A DNA stretch of 64,000 nucleotides, from assembly GCF_002979515.1 (NCBI RefSeq), contig NZ_PCPA01000007.1, forward strand, positions 124,001-188,000. The letters are read 5' to 3'. The stretch is from Microbacterium sp. MYb54 (GTDB lineage Bacteria > Actinomycetota > Actinomycetes > Actinomycetales > Microbacteriaceae). Shown here piece after piece: positions 27,851 to 36,389 of this stretch. Made by a program: the position numbers and the translations under genes. The notes under the pieces are model-generated. The model did no database searches. It was not told the origin of the DNA and saw only the letters and a list, made by a program, of their open reading frames with translations. The stretch's first letter is position 1. Each line of letters opens with the position of its first letter.

Positions 27851-28103
27851 GGGGTTCTCCTCGACGGTTCGCTGTATCCCTACACTCCGCTCTGAGGTAC
27901 CCGGCCGACATCGGACAGATGCCCTATCTTTCGCCGGGCTGGGACTAGGGATGCCGCGGGTCCGCCGCCGTCGGCCGTCACCCCACATCAGGCCGTCGCG
28001 CCGCAGCAGGCCGATCTGCGCCAGAACGGCCTGATCTCGCGTGTTCGCCTGACCCGGCAGGAGGGACCTGACCCGGCAGGAGGCAGAAGTGGAAGCCGCC
28101 GGT
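27851..28103. other. 253-bp spacer with a short tandem repeat
   Basis: No gene is supported here. The sequence CTGACCCGGCAGGAGG occurs twice, at 28049-28064 and 28068-28083, a 19-base period, close to the stop of the DUF998-like gene. Nearby CAGGCCG and CGGCCTG words are also repeated. The right promoter-proximal part (27851-27900) carries TAGGGATA on the minus strand, a possible -10 for the small gene at 27850. Confidence 0.5.
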
Positions 28104-29168
28104 CTAGCGAGGAGGAGTGCCGAGGCGCAGCAGCGCGCGCCGCGCCGACGGGCGCGACTGCGAGGGCACGAGGATCGCGAGCACGCGCACCAGGGTCGCC
28201 ATCCACAGCAGTCCGAGTCCGACGATGACTGCTTCGAGAGCGGTAGCCGGATACAGGCCGAACGGGACCCACAGCACGACAGCGACCGCGATGAGGAGAC
28301 CGACGCCGATCGACGTGATCAGCAGTGCACGGGCATGCCCGGGAATCGAGGTCACGGTGGTCGCGGCCGCAGCAGCGAACAGCACCAGCGTCGCGAAGGC
28401 CGCGATGTCGTGCGGGATCGGCGCCCGGTGCAGCGGCAGCAGCCCTACCGCGGCGAGCGCCAGGCCCGTGGCCGCCCACAGCGCCACGACCCCGGCGATG
28501 CGCGGGAGCGCGGCATCGCCGAGCAGGCGGTGCAGGTCGCGGCCGATGTACGAGCCGACGGTCGCGATGAGAAGGCCGGCGACCAGGAGCGTGCCGTTGA
28601 AAGCCCAGGATCCGGATCCGAGCTGCGAGAAGTTCTGCTCCCACCAGCGGGGGTCGGCCGCGGTGACCATCGCGAAGAGCGTGCCGATCACGAGGAACCC
28701 GAACAGGAGGGCGGCGAGGTCGGCCGTGCGCAGGTCGACTCCGGCTCCGAACGCGAAGCGCCCGCCGACTGCGGACGCCACCCCCGTCAGGAGTCCGCCG
28801 CCGATCGCCGCGAGTTGCAGGCCCTGGAGCCCGGCCGCGAGGACTTCGGCAGCCAGCAGCACCCCCATCATCGTGACGGCCCCGAACGCGACGGTGAGAG
28901 CGCCGGTCGAGAGGTCGGAGACCACTGCCTGCCACCGCGGCATCGGCGTCGTCTCGCCGCGGCGGTGCATCAGCGTGCTCGCGAGGAACGCGACGGCGGC
29001 GACCACACCCGCGATCACCGCGGCCGGCATCGCGAGCGCCCCCTCCCCCGTGAGCGGGCGCGCCTCACCGCCCAGGAAGAGCATGCCGACAGACGTGCCA
29101 GCCACGAAGCAGACCACGGTCGCCCAGACCGCCCTCGTCTCACCCCGCAGCTTCGCGTCCTGCTCCAT
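28104..29168 (-). CDS. DUF998-like multi-pass membrane protein
   Basis: The product has 354 residues with about nine to ten hydrophobic segments, alternating with short loops. Features such as WWEQNFSQLGSGSWAFNGTLLVAG and GSYIGRDLH fit the DUF998 family of integral membrane proteins; the function is unknown. ATG 29168 is used; a TTG 12 bases upstream has a better-placed GAGGT and may be the true start. It lies 76 bases past the stop of the small gene at 29245. Confidence 0.75.
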   Translation of the reverse strand: MEQDAKLRGETRAVWATVVCFVAGTSVGMLFLGGEARPLTGEGALAMPAAVIAGVVAAVAFLASTLMHRRGETTPMPRWQAVVSDLSTGALTVAFGAVTMMGVLLAAEVLAAGLQGLQLAAIGGGLLTGVASAVGGRFAFGAGVDLRTADLAALLFGFLVIGTLFAMVTAADPRWWEQNFSQLGSGSWAFNGTLLVAGLLIATVGSYIGRDLHRLLGDAALPRIAGVVALWAATGLALAAVGLLPLHRAPIPHDIAAFATLVLFAAAAATTVTSIPGHARALLITSIGVGLLIAVAVVLWVPFGLYPATALEAVIVGLGLLWMATLVRVLAILVPSQSRPSARRALLRLGTPPR

Positions 29169-29244
29169 GCGCCCATGCAAGCACGCACCTCGGACGCGGG
29201 GAAGGCCCGCTCGGTCGGCGGCACCCCGAGAACGGTCGAGTCCG

Positions 29245-29409
29245 TCAGGCGTGTTGCAGTGCCTTGGGAGTGAAGTAGGTGACTTCCCCGGTCTCGTCTT
29301 CGATGCCGAAGATGAACTGTCCCGAGGGCGTCGCGCAGATGTCGATGACCTTTCCTCGTGAACGAGGAGTGACGACGTCATCGCCCGGCTTGAACGTGGT
29401 CTTCGTCAT
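29245..29409 (-). CDS. Small hypothetical protein with SH3-like barrel character
   Basis: The product has 54 residues beginning MTKTTFKPGDDVVTPRSRGK, followed by VIDICATPSGQFIFGIEDET and a YFTPKAL end. The pattern of short beta strands around GDDV, GKVID and FIFGIEDE suggests a KOW/Tudor-like small barrel, but that is a guess from shape. It follows the hydantoinase gene by 37 bases on the same strand and might be co-transcribed. Confidence 0.7.
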   Translation of the reverse strand: MTKTTFKPGDDVVTPRSRGKVIDICATPSGQFIFGIEDETGEVTYFTPKALQHA

Positions 29410-29446
29410 GTCGCGATCGTACAACGCGCGCCGGGACACCCGACGC

Positions 29447-30997
29447 TCAGGCCGCCAGGCGACCTACCGCTCTGGCGCGGATGAGCACCGCGGTGCCGTC
29501 GGAGTAGGCCACCGGGAGCTCCTCCACGGCGACGACCTCGATCGTCGCGGGGTCCGCTCCCGCGAGCCGGGCACGCTCGGTCGCCTCGGCCGCCGCATCC
29601 GCGCGGGAGGCCCGCTGGTCGGTGGGGTCGACGCGATAGATCTTCTCGATCTGACCGGCGACCTCGCCGAGAGCTGCACCCACCGCGTTGGCCGCGCCGA
29701 AGTGATCGGGGCGGATCAGTTCGGCGACGCCGTCGAGCTCGGTCGGGGCGATGATGCCGCCCCCGCCGACGAGGATCACCGGCACGGGGGCCGCGTTCGG
29801 TTTCATCCGGTCGATCGAGTCTTCGAGGATCTCCCGCATCGCGGTCCATGCCGCAGCGCCGACCGCCCCAGGAACGGCCGGAGCATCGAGCCCGTCGATC
29901 TCGGCACCGCCGACCGCGAGGGCGATGTCGGTGGCCGTGAGGGTGCTTCCCCCGAAGGCCAGACCTTCCTGTGGGAGCCGATAGCCGACGCTGTCGGGGC
30001 CGACGGTCGTACCGTCAGCGGTCTCACGGATGATCGTGCCGCCGCCGAGGCCGACCGACAGCACGTCCGGCATGCGGAAGTTCGTGCGGATGCCGCCGAT
30101 CTCGACCGCGTGCGCCGACTGCCGAGGGAACCCGTCGACGAGCACGCCGATGTCGGTCGTGGTGCCGCCGATGTCGACCACCAGGGCATCCGTGGCGCCG
30201 GAGAGGTGTGCGGCACCGCGGATGGAGTTCGTGGGCCCGCAACCGATCGTCAGCACCGGGAACTCCAGCGCGTACTCGAGCTGCATGAGGGTGCCGTCGT
30301 TCTGGCCGAAGTAGGGGGTGGCCGGGATGCCGCGTTCGCGCAGGGCAGCGACGAAGCCCGCGGCCATCTGCCGGAGCGTCTGCATCAGCGCCGCGTTCAG
30401 CACGGTCGCGTTCTCACGCTCGAGCAGTCCGAGCGAGCCGATGCGCGCCGACCGCGAGACGGGAACACCCAGCTCCTCTGTCACGATCTCGGCGACCCGC
30501 TCCTCCTGGCTCTCGTCGATCGGGGCGAAGACCCCGACGACGGCGACCGCGTCGACCTCGCCGCGCATCCGTGCGCAGGCTTCGCGCACGGCATCCTCGT
30601 CGATCGGGGAGAGCACGCGTCCGTCGACCTCGAAGCCCCCGGCCAAGAGGTGGGCGTGGTCGCCGATCGCCGCACGCAGGTCGTCGGGCCAGCCCTCCAG
30701 CGGCGGGACGGCCGTGGTGGCCGGTGCACCGAGGCGGAGGATGCCGACACGACCGAGGCCGCGCCGCTCGACGATCGCGTTGGTGCAGTGGGTGGTGCCG
30801 AGCATCGCATGCCCGATCAGGGCGGCATCGACTCCGGAGGCCGCGAGCACGGCATCGATCGCCGCGGCAACGCCGTCGCCCGTGTCGGCCGTGGTCGGGC
30901 GCTTGACCGAGGCGACGACGTCGAGCCGCTCGTCGAGGATCACTGCGTCGGTGTTCGTGCCGCCGACGTCGATGCCGATGCGATACCTGCCGGCCAT
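29447..30997 (-). CDS. Hydantoinase/oxoprolinase subunit A-like protein
   Basis: The product has 516 residues of the HyuA-type family, with actin-like ATPase motifs: IGIDVGGTNTDAVILDE at the start, TIGCGPTNSIRGAAHLSG, LVVDIGGTTTDIGVLVDG and LGGGTIIRE. Family members open cyclic amides such as 5-oxoproline or hydantoins with ATP. There is no HyuB partner here. Instead a DUF917 gene precedes it and overlaps by one base (TGATG), a common pairing. An NCS1 permease lies further upstream, so a heterocyclic amide or nucleobase-like substrate is likely; the exact one is unknown. Confidence 0.88.
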   Translation of the reverse strand: MAGRYRIGIDVGGTNTDAVILDERLDVVASVKRPTTADTGDGVAAAIDAVLAASGVDAALIGHAMLGTTHCTNAIVERRGLGRVGILRLGAPATTAVPPLEGWPDDLRAAIGDHAHLLAGGFEVDGRVLSPIDEDAVREACARMRGEVDAVAVVGVFAPIDESQEERVAEIVTEELGVPVSRSARIGSLGLLERENATVLNAALMQTLRQMAAGFVAALRERGIPATPYFGQNDGTLMQLEYALEFPVLTIGCGPTNSIRGAAHLSGATDALVVDIGGTTTDIGVLVDGFPRQSAHAVEIGGIRTNFRMPDVLSVGLGGGTIIRETADGTTVGPDSVGYRLPQEGLAFGGSTLTATDIALAVGGAEIDGLDAPAVPGAVGAAAWTAMREILEDSIDRMKPNAAPVPVILVGGGGIIAPTELDGVAELIRPDHFGAANAVGAALGEVAGQIEKIYRVDPTDQRASRADAAAEATERARLAGADPATIEVVAVEELPVAYSDGTAVLIRARAVGRLAA

Positions 30998-32145
30998 CAC
31001 GCGGCCTCCTCGTCCGTCGTGTGCGCACCGGAGCGCTGCGCGATGTCTTCGACCGGAACCCACTCCACGTCGTATCCGAAGTGGGCGGGACCGGCGGTCT
31101 CCAGGCCGATCGGCGTTCGCCACTTGTCGTGGCAGGGAATCGCGATGACCGCGACCCGAGCGCCGTAGCGGAGGGACTCGGTCGTGATCGGCATCCCGGT
31201 CGACAGGTCGAGCACCGCGATCAGGTCGGGCGTGACCGCCGCCAGCACGCCGTCGCGGCGGCCGAGCAGCATCTCGTTCTGGAAGTCGAGGCGGAACGCG
31301 CTCCCCCGGTCGGTGCCGACGCCGACGAGCTCGGCCGCCCCGCGGGTGAAGCCGCCGTCGACGGAGCGCTGCAGGTCAGCCACCTTGCCGTCGAACAGCC
31401 GCACCGCATCGAGGTCGGCGCACAGGGCGTCGATCCGCTCGTCGTCGCGCAGCTCGCGTCCGGCAGCGTCTCGTCCCCGCAGGATTCGTCCGATGCGCTG
31501 GGCGAGCCCGAGGGTTCCGGGGATCGCGCACTCGCGCACGACCTCGCCGCCGTAGGCGTAGTCGATCATGGTCGCCCCTCCGCCCATCTCGACCGTGACG
31601 GCCCGCGCGATGCGCTCCGACCAGCCGCCGTCGACCGGTCGGCTCACCACCTCGTTGCCGTGGTGGTCGACCAGCACGGTCGTGCCCGGTCCGTAACCGG
31701 CCAGGTGGAAGGTGACCATCTGCGCCTCGGGGAAGGCTCGTCCCATCGCGTCGCCGTCGACCACCGGAAGACCGGCGAGGGCGGCTGCCGCGATCGGGAT
31801 CATGGAGTTGCCGCCGCCGACCTCGATCGGCATCACGGCAGTGGCCTTGCGGCCGACGGCGCGCTCGATCGCGTGCAGGGCAGCGAGCAGCTCGGATTCG
31901 GCCTGGATGCGCTCGACACTCACCGACGGCGCACCGATCCCGCCGATCGGGATGACGAAATCGTCGTCGGTCAGGTCGTCGACCGCCACCAGCGGCACCG
32001 GTCCGTGCAGACGGATCAGGCGCTTGGCGATCAGCGAACCGACGTGGGGGTCGCCCCCTCCTCCGGTACCGAGCACGGCAGCCCCGAGAGCGATCTCGTC
32101 GATGTCTGCTTCTGTGAGGAAGGGCGCGGTGGTGCCGGAGGTCAT
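30997..32145 (-). CDS. DUF917-family protein
   Basis: The product has 382 residues, full length for DUF917: AAVLGTGGGGDPHVGSLIAK near the start, GGIGAPSVSVERIQ, PIEVGGGNSMIPIAAAALAG and VVDGDAMGRAFPEAQMVTFH. The biochemical role of the family is poorly known, but it nearly always accompanies hydantoinase-like ATPases and probably forms part of that enzyme. The gene overlaps the permease stop by 4 bases and the next start by one base, so the three act as a unit. Confidence 0.9.
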   Translation of the reverse strand: MTSGTTAPFLTEADIDEIALGAAVLGTGGGGDPHVGSLIAKRLIRLHGPVPLVAVDDLTDDDFVIPIGGIGAPSVSVERIQAESELLAALHAIERAVGRKATAVMPIEVGGGNSMIPIAAAALAGLPVVDGDAMGRAFPEAQMVTFHLAGYGPGTTVLVDHHGNEVVSRPVDGGWSERIARAVTVEMGGGATMIDYAYGGEVVRECAIPGTLGLAQRIGRILRGRDAAGRELRDDERIDALCADLDAVRLFDGKVADLQRSVDGGFTRGAAELVGVGTDRGSAFRLDFQNEMLLGRRDGVLAAVTPDLIAVLDLSTGMPITTESLRYGARVAVIAIPCHDKWRTPIGLETAGPAHFGYDVEWVPVEDIAQRSGAHTTDEEAA

Positions 32146-33458
32146 GCGTTCACCTCATCCGTGACGGATGCCGCGGCATCCTGCTGCACGCGACGCCGGA
32201 ACGGCAGCAGCGCGAGGTAGGCGACGAAGCCGACGAGGAGACCGTCGAGAGCCGAGATCGAAGTGATCGTGAACCAGCCGAAGCCGGGCCCGTCGGCCGG
32301 GTTCGTCGTCGCGACGGCCACGAAGATCCCGACCACCCACGCCGCGATCGACCAGCCGTCGACCAGCGGCACCGTGGCGCCGTGCGCCCAGCGAGCCGTC
32401 TTGCGGCCTGTGAAGAACGACGCCAGGTAGACACCGCCGTAGGGGGCGATGATCGTGCCGATCACGAGGATGAACTGCACGAAGTAGTCGGCCGCCCCGA
32501 TCACACCGACGACGATGCCGATGGCGCCGAGCACGATCGTCACGGTGCGCCGGCTCAGTCGCTCGCTGATCGACGCGAACGAGAGTCCGGCCGAGTAGAG
32601 GTTGGTCGTGTTCGTGGTCCACTGCGCGAGGATCAGCACGATCACGGCGACGCCGCCGAGGCCGAGCGCGAAGAAGATCGCCATCAGCTCCGTGCCGTTC
32701 ATGATGCGCGCGAGCAGGATCGCGACGACCAGGATGATCGAGTTGCCGAAGAAGAAGCCGACGAACCCGGCGATCATCGCCTGCTTCGGGGTCTTCGCCC
32801 AGCGGGCCATGTCGGGGGCGAGCACGACACCGAGGATGAAGATGCCCATCACGAGCGACACCGCGCCGCCGAAGGTGAACGTCGCCTCGACGGGAGCATC
32901 CAGTCCCGCCGAGCCGTTCACCGTGAAGGCGACGATGACTCCGACGATCAACAGCAGAAGCAGCAGCGGCACCGCGAGCGTGCTCAGGCGGTTGATCGAG
33001 CGGTAGCCCCAGAACGCGGTGATCGCCATCAGCACGCCGCCGATCGCGGTGAACACCTGCACCGGCACGTCGATGCCGGTGAACTCGGTGAAGGCGATCT
33101 GCGCGTTCGCGCCGAAGAAGCCCGCCTGCACGGCGTACCAGCCGACGAGGCTCACGGCGATCGCCAGTGCGAGGATCGCGCCGCCGATGCGGCCGAACAC
33201 GGCGCGCGAGATCATCGCGGTGGAGAGGCCGGTGGCGGCTCCCACGTAGGCGCAGGCCATCGCGAGCAGCCCGAGCAGGAGCGAACCGAGCATCGTCGCG
33301 CCGATCGCCGGCCAGAAGGCCATGCCGGAGGCGAGCGAGACGCCCAGGAACGCCCCGGAGAGGTCGATGCCGATCGCGATCCACACGGTGGCGATCGACA
33401 GCCAGCTCTTGCGCTGATCCTGCGGCACGACGCCGTGCTCGTAGTCGGTGGAGGTCAT
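32142..33458 (-). CDS. NCS1-family permease (cytosine/purine permease-like)
   Basis: The product has 438 residues and about twelve membrane segments in the CodB-like NCS1 pattern: TVWIAIGIDLSGAFLGVSLA, GAATGLSTAMISRAVFGRIG and AGFFGANAQIAFTEFTGIDV. NCS1 carriers import nucleobases, hydantoins, allantoin or related rings. Two ATG codons are adjacent (33461 and 33458); AAGGA is 7 bases from the second, which I choose. It heads the DUF917/hydantoinase set. An 11-bp stem-loop lies just upstream in the leader (33480-33535), and the TetR gene before that. Confidence 0.88.
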   Translation of the reverse strand: MTSTDYEHGVVPQDQRKSWLSIATVWIAIGIDLSGAFLGVSLASGMAFWPAIGATMLGSLLLGLLAMACAYVGAATGLSTAMISRAVFGRIGGAILALAIAVSLVGWYAVQAGFFGANAQIAFTEFTGIDVPVQVFTAIGGVLMAITAFWGYRSINRLSTLAVPLLLLLLIVGVIVAFTVNGSAGLDAPVEATFTFGGAVSLVMGIFILGVVLAPDMARWAKTPKQAMIAGFVGFFFGNSIILVVAILLARIMNGTELMAIFFALGLGGVAVIVLILAQWTTNTTNLYSAGLSFASISERLSRRTVTIVLGAIGIVVGVIGAADYFVQFILVIGTIIAPYGGVYLASFFTGRKTARWAHGATVPLVDGWSIAAWVVGIFVAVATTNPADGPGFGWFTITSISALDGLLVGFVAYLALLPFRRRVQQDAAASVTDEVNA

Positions 33459-33479
33459 CATCTATTCCTTGAGAAGTGG

Positions 33480-33535
33480 CCCTGCGAGTCCGTCGGCGGG
33501 GATTCGGGTTCCCGGAGTGCGGACGACTCGCAGGG
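33480..33535 (-). promoter_or_regulatory. Long stem-loop in the leader of the NCS1 permease gene
   Basis: CCCTGCGAGTC (33480-33490) and GACTCGCAGGG (33525-33535) are exact reverse complements 34 bases apart; the enclosed part has further self-complementary C/G words. On the minus strand the 3' arm ends 14 bases before the AAGGA site of the permease. It may be an attenuator, a protein- or ligand-binding leader, or a processing site. I see no known riboswitch consensus. Confidence 0.5.
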
Positions 33536-33615
33536 CGGGTCGGGGGCGGCCTGTCGTTTCGGCCGGATCTTGCGATGCCGGTCGGAGTTCGTGGCTCCGA
33601 GCCGGCGAGGGGTGT

Positions 33616-33631
33616 GCCGCATCGGTGCGGC
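33616..33631 (-). terminator. Short hairpin after the TetR gene
   Basis: GCCGCA (33616-33621) and TGCGGC (33626-33631) form a 6-bp stem with a TCGG loop, beginning 6 bases beyond the TetR stop codon. It is short and has no T-run, so termination would be partial; read-through into the permease operon is plausible. Confidence 0.45.
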
Positions 33632-33636
33632 GGGAT

Positions 33637-34215
33637 TCATCGGGAGAGGATCGTGGAGAGGTGTCGCCAGGCCTGGTCGAAGCGCTCGCGGTAGACCTCG
33701 GGCGTGTAGTGGGTGAGCTGGAGGAACAGCCCGTCCATGACGACGAACACCAACGCCGTGAAGCCGTCGGCGTCACCGGCTGCGAAGGTGCCGGCCGCGA
33801 CACCGTCTTCATAGGTACGGCGCACGGCGGCAGCGAGCGTCGATTCCGAGTCGAGGAAGATCTGCCGCAGCTGCTCGCCGCCGGGGCCGTACTCGGTGAC
33901 GGCGGCTCTGAGGCTGAATTCCGCGAGGTCGGGCCGGTCGCGGTAGTAGGCCTCGATGCCACCGAGGAGGTGCTGCAGACGCGCGAGCGGCTCCATCTCG
34001 GAGCTGCGTCGCACGAGCTCGTCGAAGAAAGAGGTGTGATCGACCGAGACCGCGGCATACACCTCGGCGTAGAGCGCCTCCTTGCTCGGGAAGTGCGCAT
34101 AGAGAGAAGGCGTCTTGATCCCGACGGCCTCGGCGATCTCGCGCAGGCTCGTCTCGGCGTAACCCTGGCGCGCGAAGATCGTGCGGGCCTCAGCGAGGAT
34201 CGTTGCTCTGGTCAT
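33637..34215 (-). CDS. TetR-family transcriptional regulator
   Basis: The product has 192 residues. The N-terminal helix-turn-helix is clear (SLREIAEAVGIKTPSLYAHF, then PSKEALYAEVY), followed by an all-helical ligand domain. It starts 6 bases from a palindrome, CCTAAC-8-GTTAGG, so it probably represses itself. On the same strand, 179 bases after its stop, begin the NCS1 permease, DUF917 and hydantoinase genes, which it may control by the same promoter or a second site. The inducer is unknown. Confidence 0.92.
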   Translation of the reverse strand: MTRATILAEARTIFARQGYAETSLREIAEAVGIKTPSLYAHFPSKEALYAEVYAAVSVDHTSFFDELVRRSSEMEPLARLQHLLGGIEAYYRDRPDLAEFSLRAAVTEYGPGGEQLRQIFLDSESTLAAAVRRTYEDGVAAGTFAAGDADGFTALVFVVMDGLFLQLTHYTPEVYRERFDQAWRHLSTILSR

Positions 34216-34221
34216 CTTCTA

Positions 34222-34241
34222 CCTAACGACTATTAGTTAGG
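34222..34241. promoter_or_regulatory. Candidate TetR operator
   Basis: CCTAAC (34222-34227) and GTTAGG (34236-34241) are perfect inverted arms separated by 8 bases, in an AT-richer stretch just before the TetR start codon (34215). The spacing and place suit autorepression by the adjacent TetR protein. The link is inferred from position only. Confidence 0.65.
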
Positions 34242-34308
34242 CAGAGCGTAACCCCGCATCTCCCCGTGACGCAAGAGCCGTAGAGAGATGCAGCGAGGCC
34301 CCGCAGGA

Positions 34309-35574
34309 TCAGGGAGCGGGAATCGACACCACGGCGTTGCTCTTGCGCGCCTCCTCGGCGAGCCACACGATCCGGTGTGTGGCGAGACTCTCGGCAGGAC
34401 CGGACAACAGTCCGGAGCGGTTCCCCGTGCGCAGCGCCTCGAGGAAGGCATGGACGAGCGCATCGTCCGCGCCGCCGTGCCCATCCGCAGCGCTCGCATT
34501 GCCCCGCGACTCCGGCACGACCTCGTACTTCTCGTCGCGCGCGAAGTCATGGACGATGAGGGTGCGGCCATCGCCCTCGATACTGCCCGCGGTGCCGAAC
34601 AGACGCGTCTTGCGGAAGTCGAGCTCGGTGAAGGCGGTGACCGTGAACGATGCCGTCACACCGCCCCGATACTCGATGTTGACCACCTGATGGTCCACGA
34701 CATCGTTCTGCCCGTCGAAGACGCAGCGACCGTACGGCCCATCGCGAAGGGCTCGATCGACCCCCGCTGCCGAGACGTCGGTCGTGAGTACCGCGAGTGG
34801 CCAGCGCTCGAACGTCTCGTCTCCGAGGAACCCGCGATAGATCTTGGTCGCCGAGTAGGCGCACGAGTTCTGGAGCGGGCAGTCGAGACAGCGCGCGGTC
34901 GCCTCAGCCGGCTTGTTCTCCGGACGGAAGTGCAGCAAGCTTCCGAACGACGAGACCCGCTCCGCAGGGAGTCCGACGATGTACGAGAGCCAGTCGATGT
35001 CATGACTGCTCTTGGTGAGCAGCATCGGACCGGAGTCTTCTTCCCGCGCCCAGTTCCCCCGCACATAGGAGTGCGCGAAGTGCCACCATCCGATCGGTTC
35101 GAGATGCTCGACGGACACGAGATTTCCGATGGCACCGTCGTCGAGCAAGCTCTTGAGCGCGCGGGAGTAGCCGGAGTACCGCATCACGTGACAGACGGCG
35201 AGCATCACCCCCGCGTCTTCTGCCGCGGCGACGATGCGGGCGGATTCCTCTTCAGTCGGCGCGATCGGCTTCTCGAGCAGCAAGTGATAGCCCGCCCGAG
35301 CGAGGCCGATCGCGGGTTCGGCATGCAGTCGATCCGGGGTGGCCACGACCGCCGCATCCGCGACTCTCTCTGCACGGACGGCGACGTCCTCCCAGGTGTC
35401 GAAGAGCTCGACCGGCTGCGCGGCGAACTCCGCGAGGAACACTCTCCGCCGCTCCGGATCCGGCTCGACCACAGCGGTGATCGTCGCTCCCTCCGCCACT
35501 GCGCGCCGCGCATAGCCGGTGCCCCGCGATCCCGCCCCGATGATCGCCAGGCGGAGTGGATCTGCGACGGTCAT
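34309..35574 (-). CDS. Gfo/Idh/MocA-family oxidoreductase
   Basis: The product has 421 residues. The N-terminal Rossmann fold has LAIIGAGSRGTGYARRAVAE, and the conserved EKP motif appears in HLLLEKPIAPTEEES. The C-terminal part contains CLDCPLQNSC, a Cys-x2-Cys-x5-Cys cluster that may bind a metal. Such enzymes use NAD(P) to oxidise or reduce sugars and inositols. The ATG overlaps the permease stop by 4 bases, so it belongs to the sugar ABC operon and probably processes the imported sugar. Confidence 0.9.
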   Translation of the reverse strand: MTVADPLRLAIIGAGSRGTGYARRAVAEGATITAVVEPDPERRRVFLAEFAAQPVELFDTWEDVAVRAERVADAAVVATPDRLHAEPAIGLARAGYHLLLEKPIAPTEEESARIVAAAEDAGVMLAVCHVMRYSGYSRALKSLLDDGAIGNLVSVEHLEPIGWWHFAHSYVRGNWAREEDSGPMLLTKSSHDIDWLSYIVGLPAERVSSFGSLLHFRPENKPAEATARCLDCPLQNSCAYSATKIYRGFLGDETFERWPLAVLTTDVSAAGVDRALRDGPYGRCVFDGQNDVVDHQVVNIEYRGGVTASFTVTAFTELDFRKTRLFGTAGSIEGDGRTLIVHDFARDEKYEVVPESRGNASAADGHGGADDALVHAFLEALRTGNRSGLLSGPAESLATHRIVWLAEEARKSNAVVSIPAP

Positions 35575-36389
35575 TTGAGTGCTCCTTGGACGAGGCCCGC
35601 GACGAATTTGCGCTGGAAGATGAAGTAGAGGACGACGATCGGGACGATCACGATGATCGTGCCGGCCGCCAGAAGCGGGATGTTCTCGCCGTACTGCTGC
35701 ACGAAGGTGCCGAGTCCGGACGGGGCAGTCCGTCGTGCGGGATCGCGGATCAGGATGAGCGCGAGGAGGAACTGGTTCCACGCCCACATGAAGGTCAGCA
35801 GCGCATATGTGATGATGGCCGGCTTCGCCCCGGGGATGAGGATCTGCATCAGGGTGCGGAATCGACCGGCACCGTCGAGCTGCGCAGCTTCGATGAGCTC
35901 GGGCGGCACAGACTCGAAGTGCGTGCGCATCCAGAAGATGCCGAAGGGCATGAAGGCGCCGACCAACGGCAGGATGACCGCCCAGTATGTGTCGATCAAC
36001 CCGGTCGACCTCATGGAGAAGTAGAGCGGGATGACGATCGCCTCGTAAGGGAGCGTGAGCCCGGCGAGGAAGAACGCGAACAGCACGCCCTTCGCAGGCA
36101 TCCTCATCGTCCCCATCGCATATCCGGCGAGGGTGGAGCAGATCACCGAGATGGGTACGACGACGACTGCGATGATCGCGCTCGAGGCGAGCAGCGAGCC
36201 GAAACCGGCCATGCTCCAGGCGGTGAGGAAGTTCTCCCAGTGCGGCTCGGCCGGCCAGGTCAACCGGGGCACCAGGGTGCCTGACGGCTGGAGGGCGGCG
36301 GACACCAGGGCGAGGAACGGGAGGATGACGCTGAGCACGGCGACGAGGAGGAAGCCCGCGGAGAGCAGGCGGGAGGTACGTGATCTCAT
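35571..36389 (-). CDS. Carbohydrate ABC permease, MalG type
   Basis: The product has 272 residues with six membrane helices and the EAA loop EAAQLDGAGRFRTLMQILIP. It is the second inner-membrane subunit of a CUT1 sugar importer. Its ATG (36389) overlaps the previous permease stop by 4 bases, and its own stop overlaps the oxidoreductase start. No ATPase gene is present in the operon, so it presumably shares an MsiK-like ATPase encoded elsewhere, as is usual in actinobacteria. Confidence 0.94.
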   Translation of the reverse strand: MRSRTSRLLSAGFLLVAVLSVILPFLALVSAALQPSGTLVPRLTWPAEPHWENFLTAWSMAGFGSLLASSAIIAVVVVPISVICSTLAGYAMGTMRMPAKGVLFAFFLAGLTLPYEAIVIPLYFSMRSTGLIDTYWAVILPLVGAFMPFGIFWMRTHFESVPPELIEAAQLDGAGRFRTLMQILIPGAKPAIITYALLTFMWAWNQFLLALILIRDPARRTAPSGLGTFVQQYGENIPLLAAGTIIVIVPIVVLYFIFQRKFVAGLVQGALK

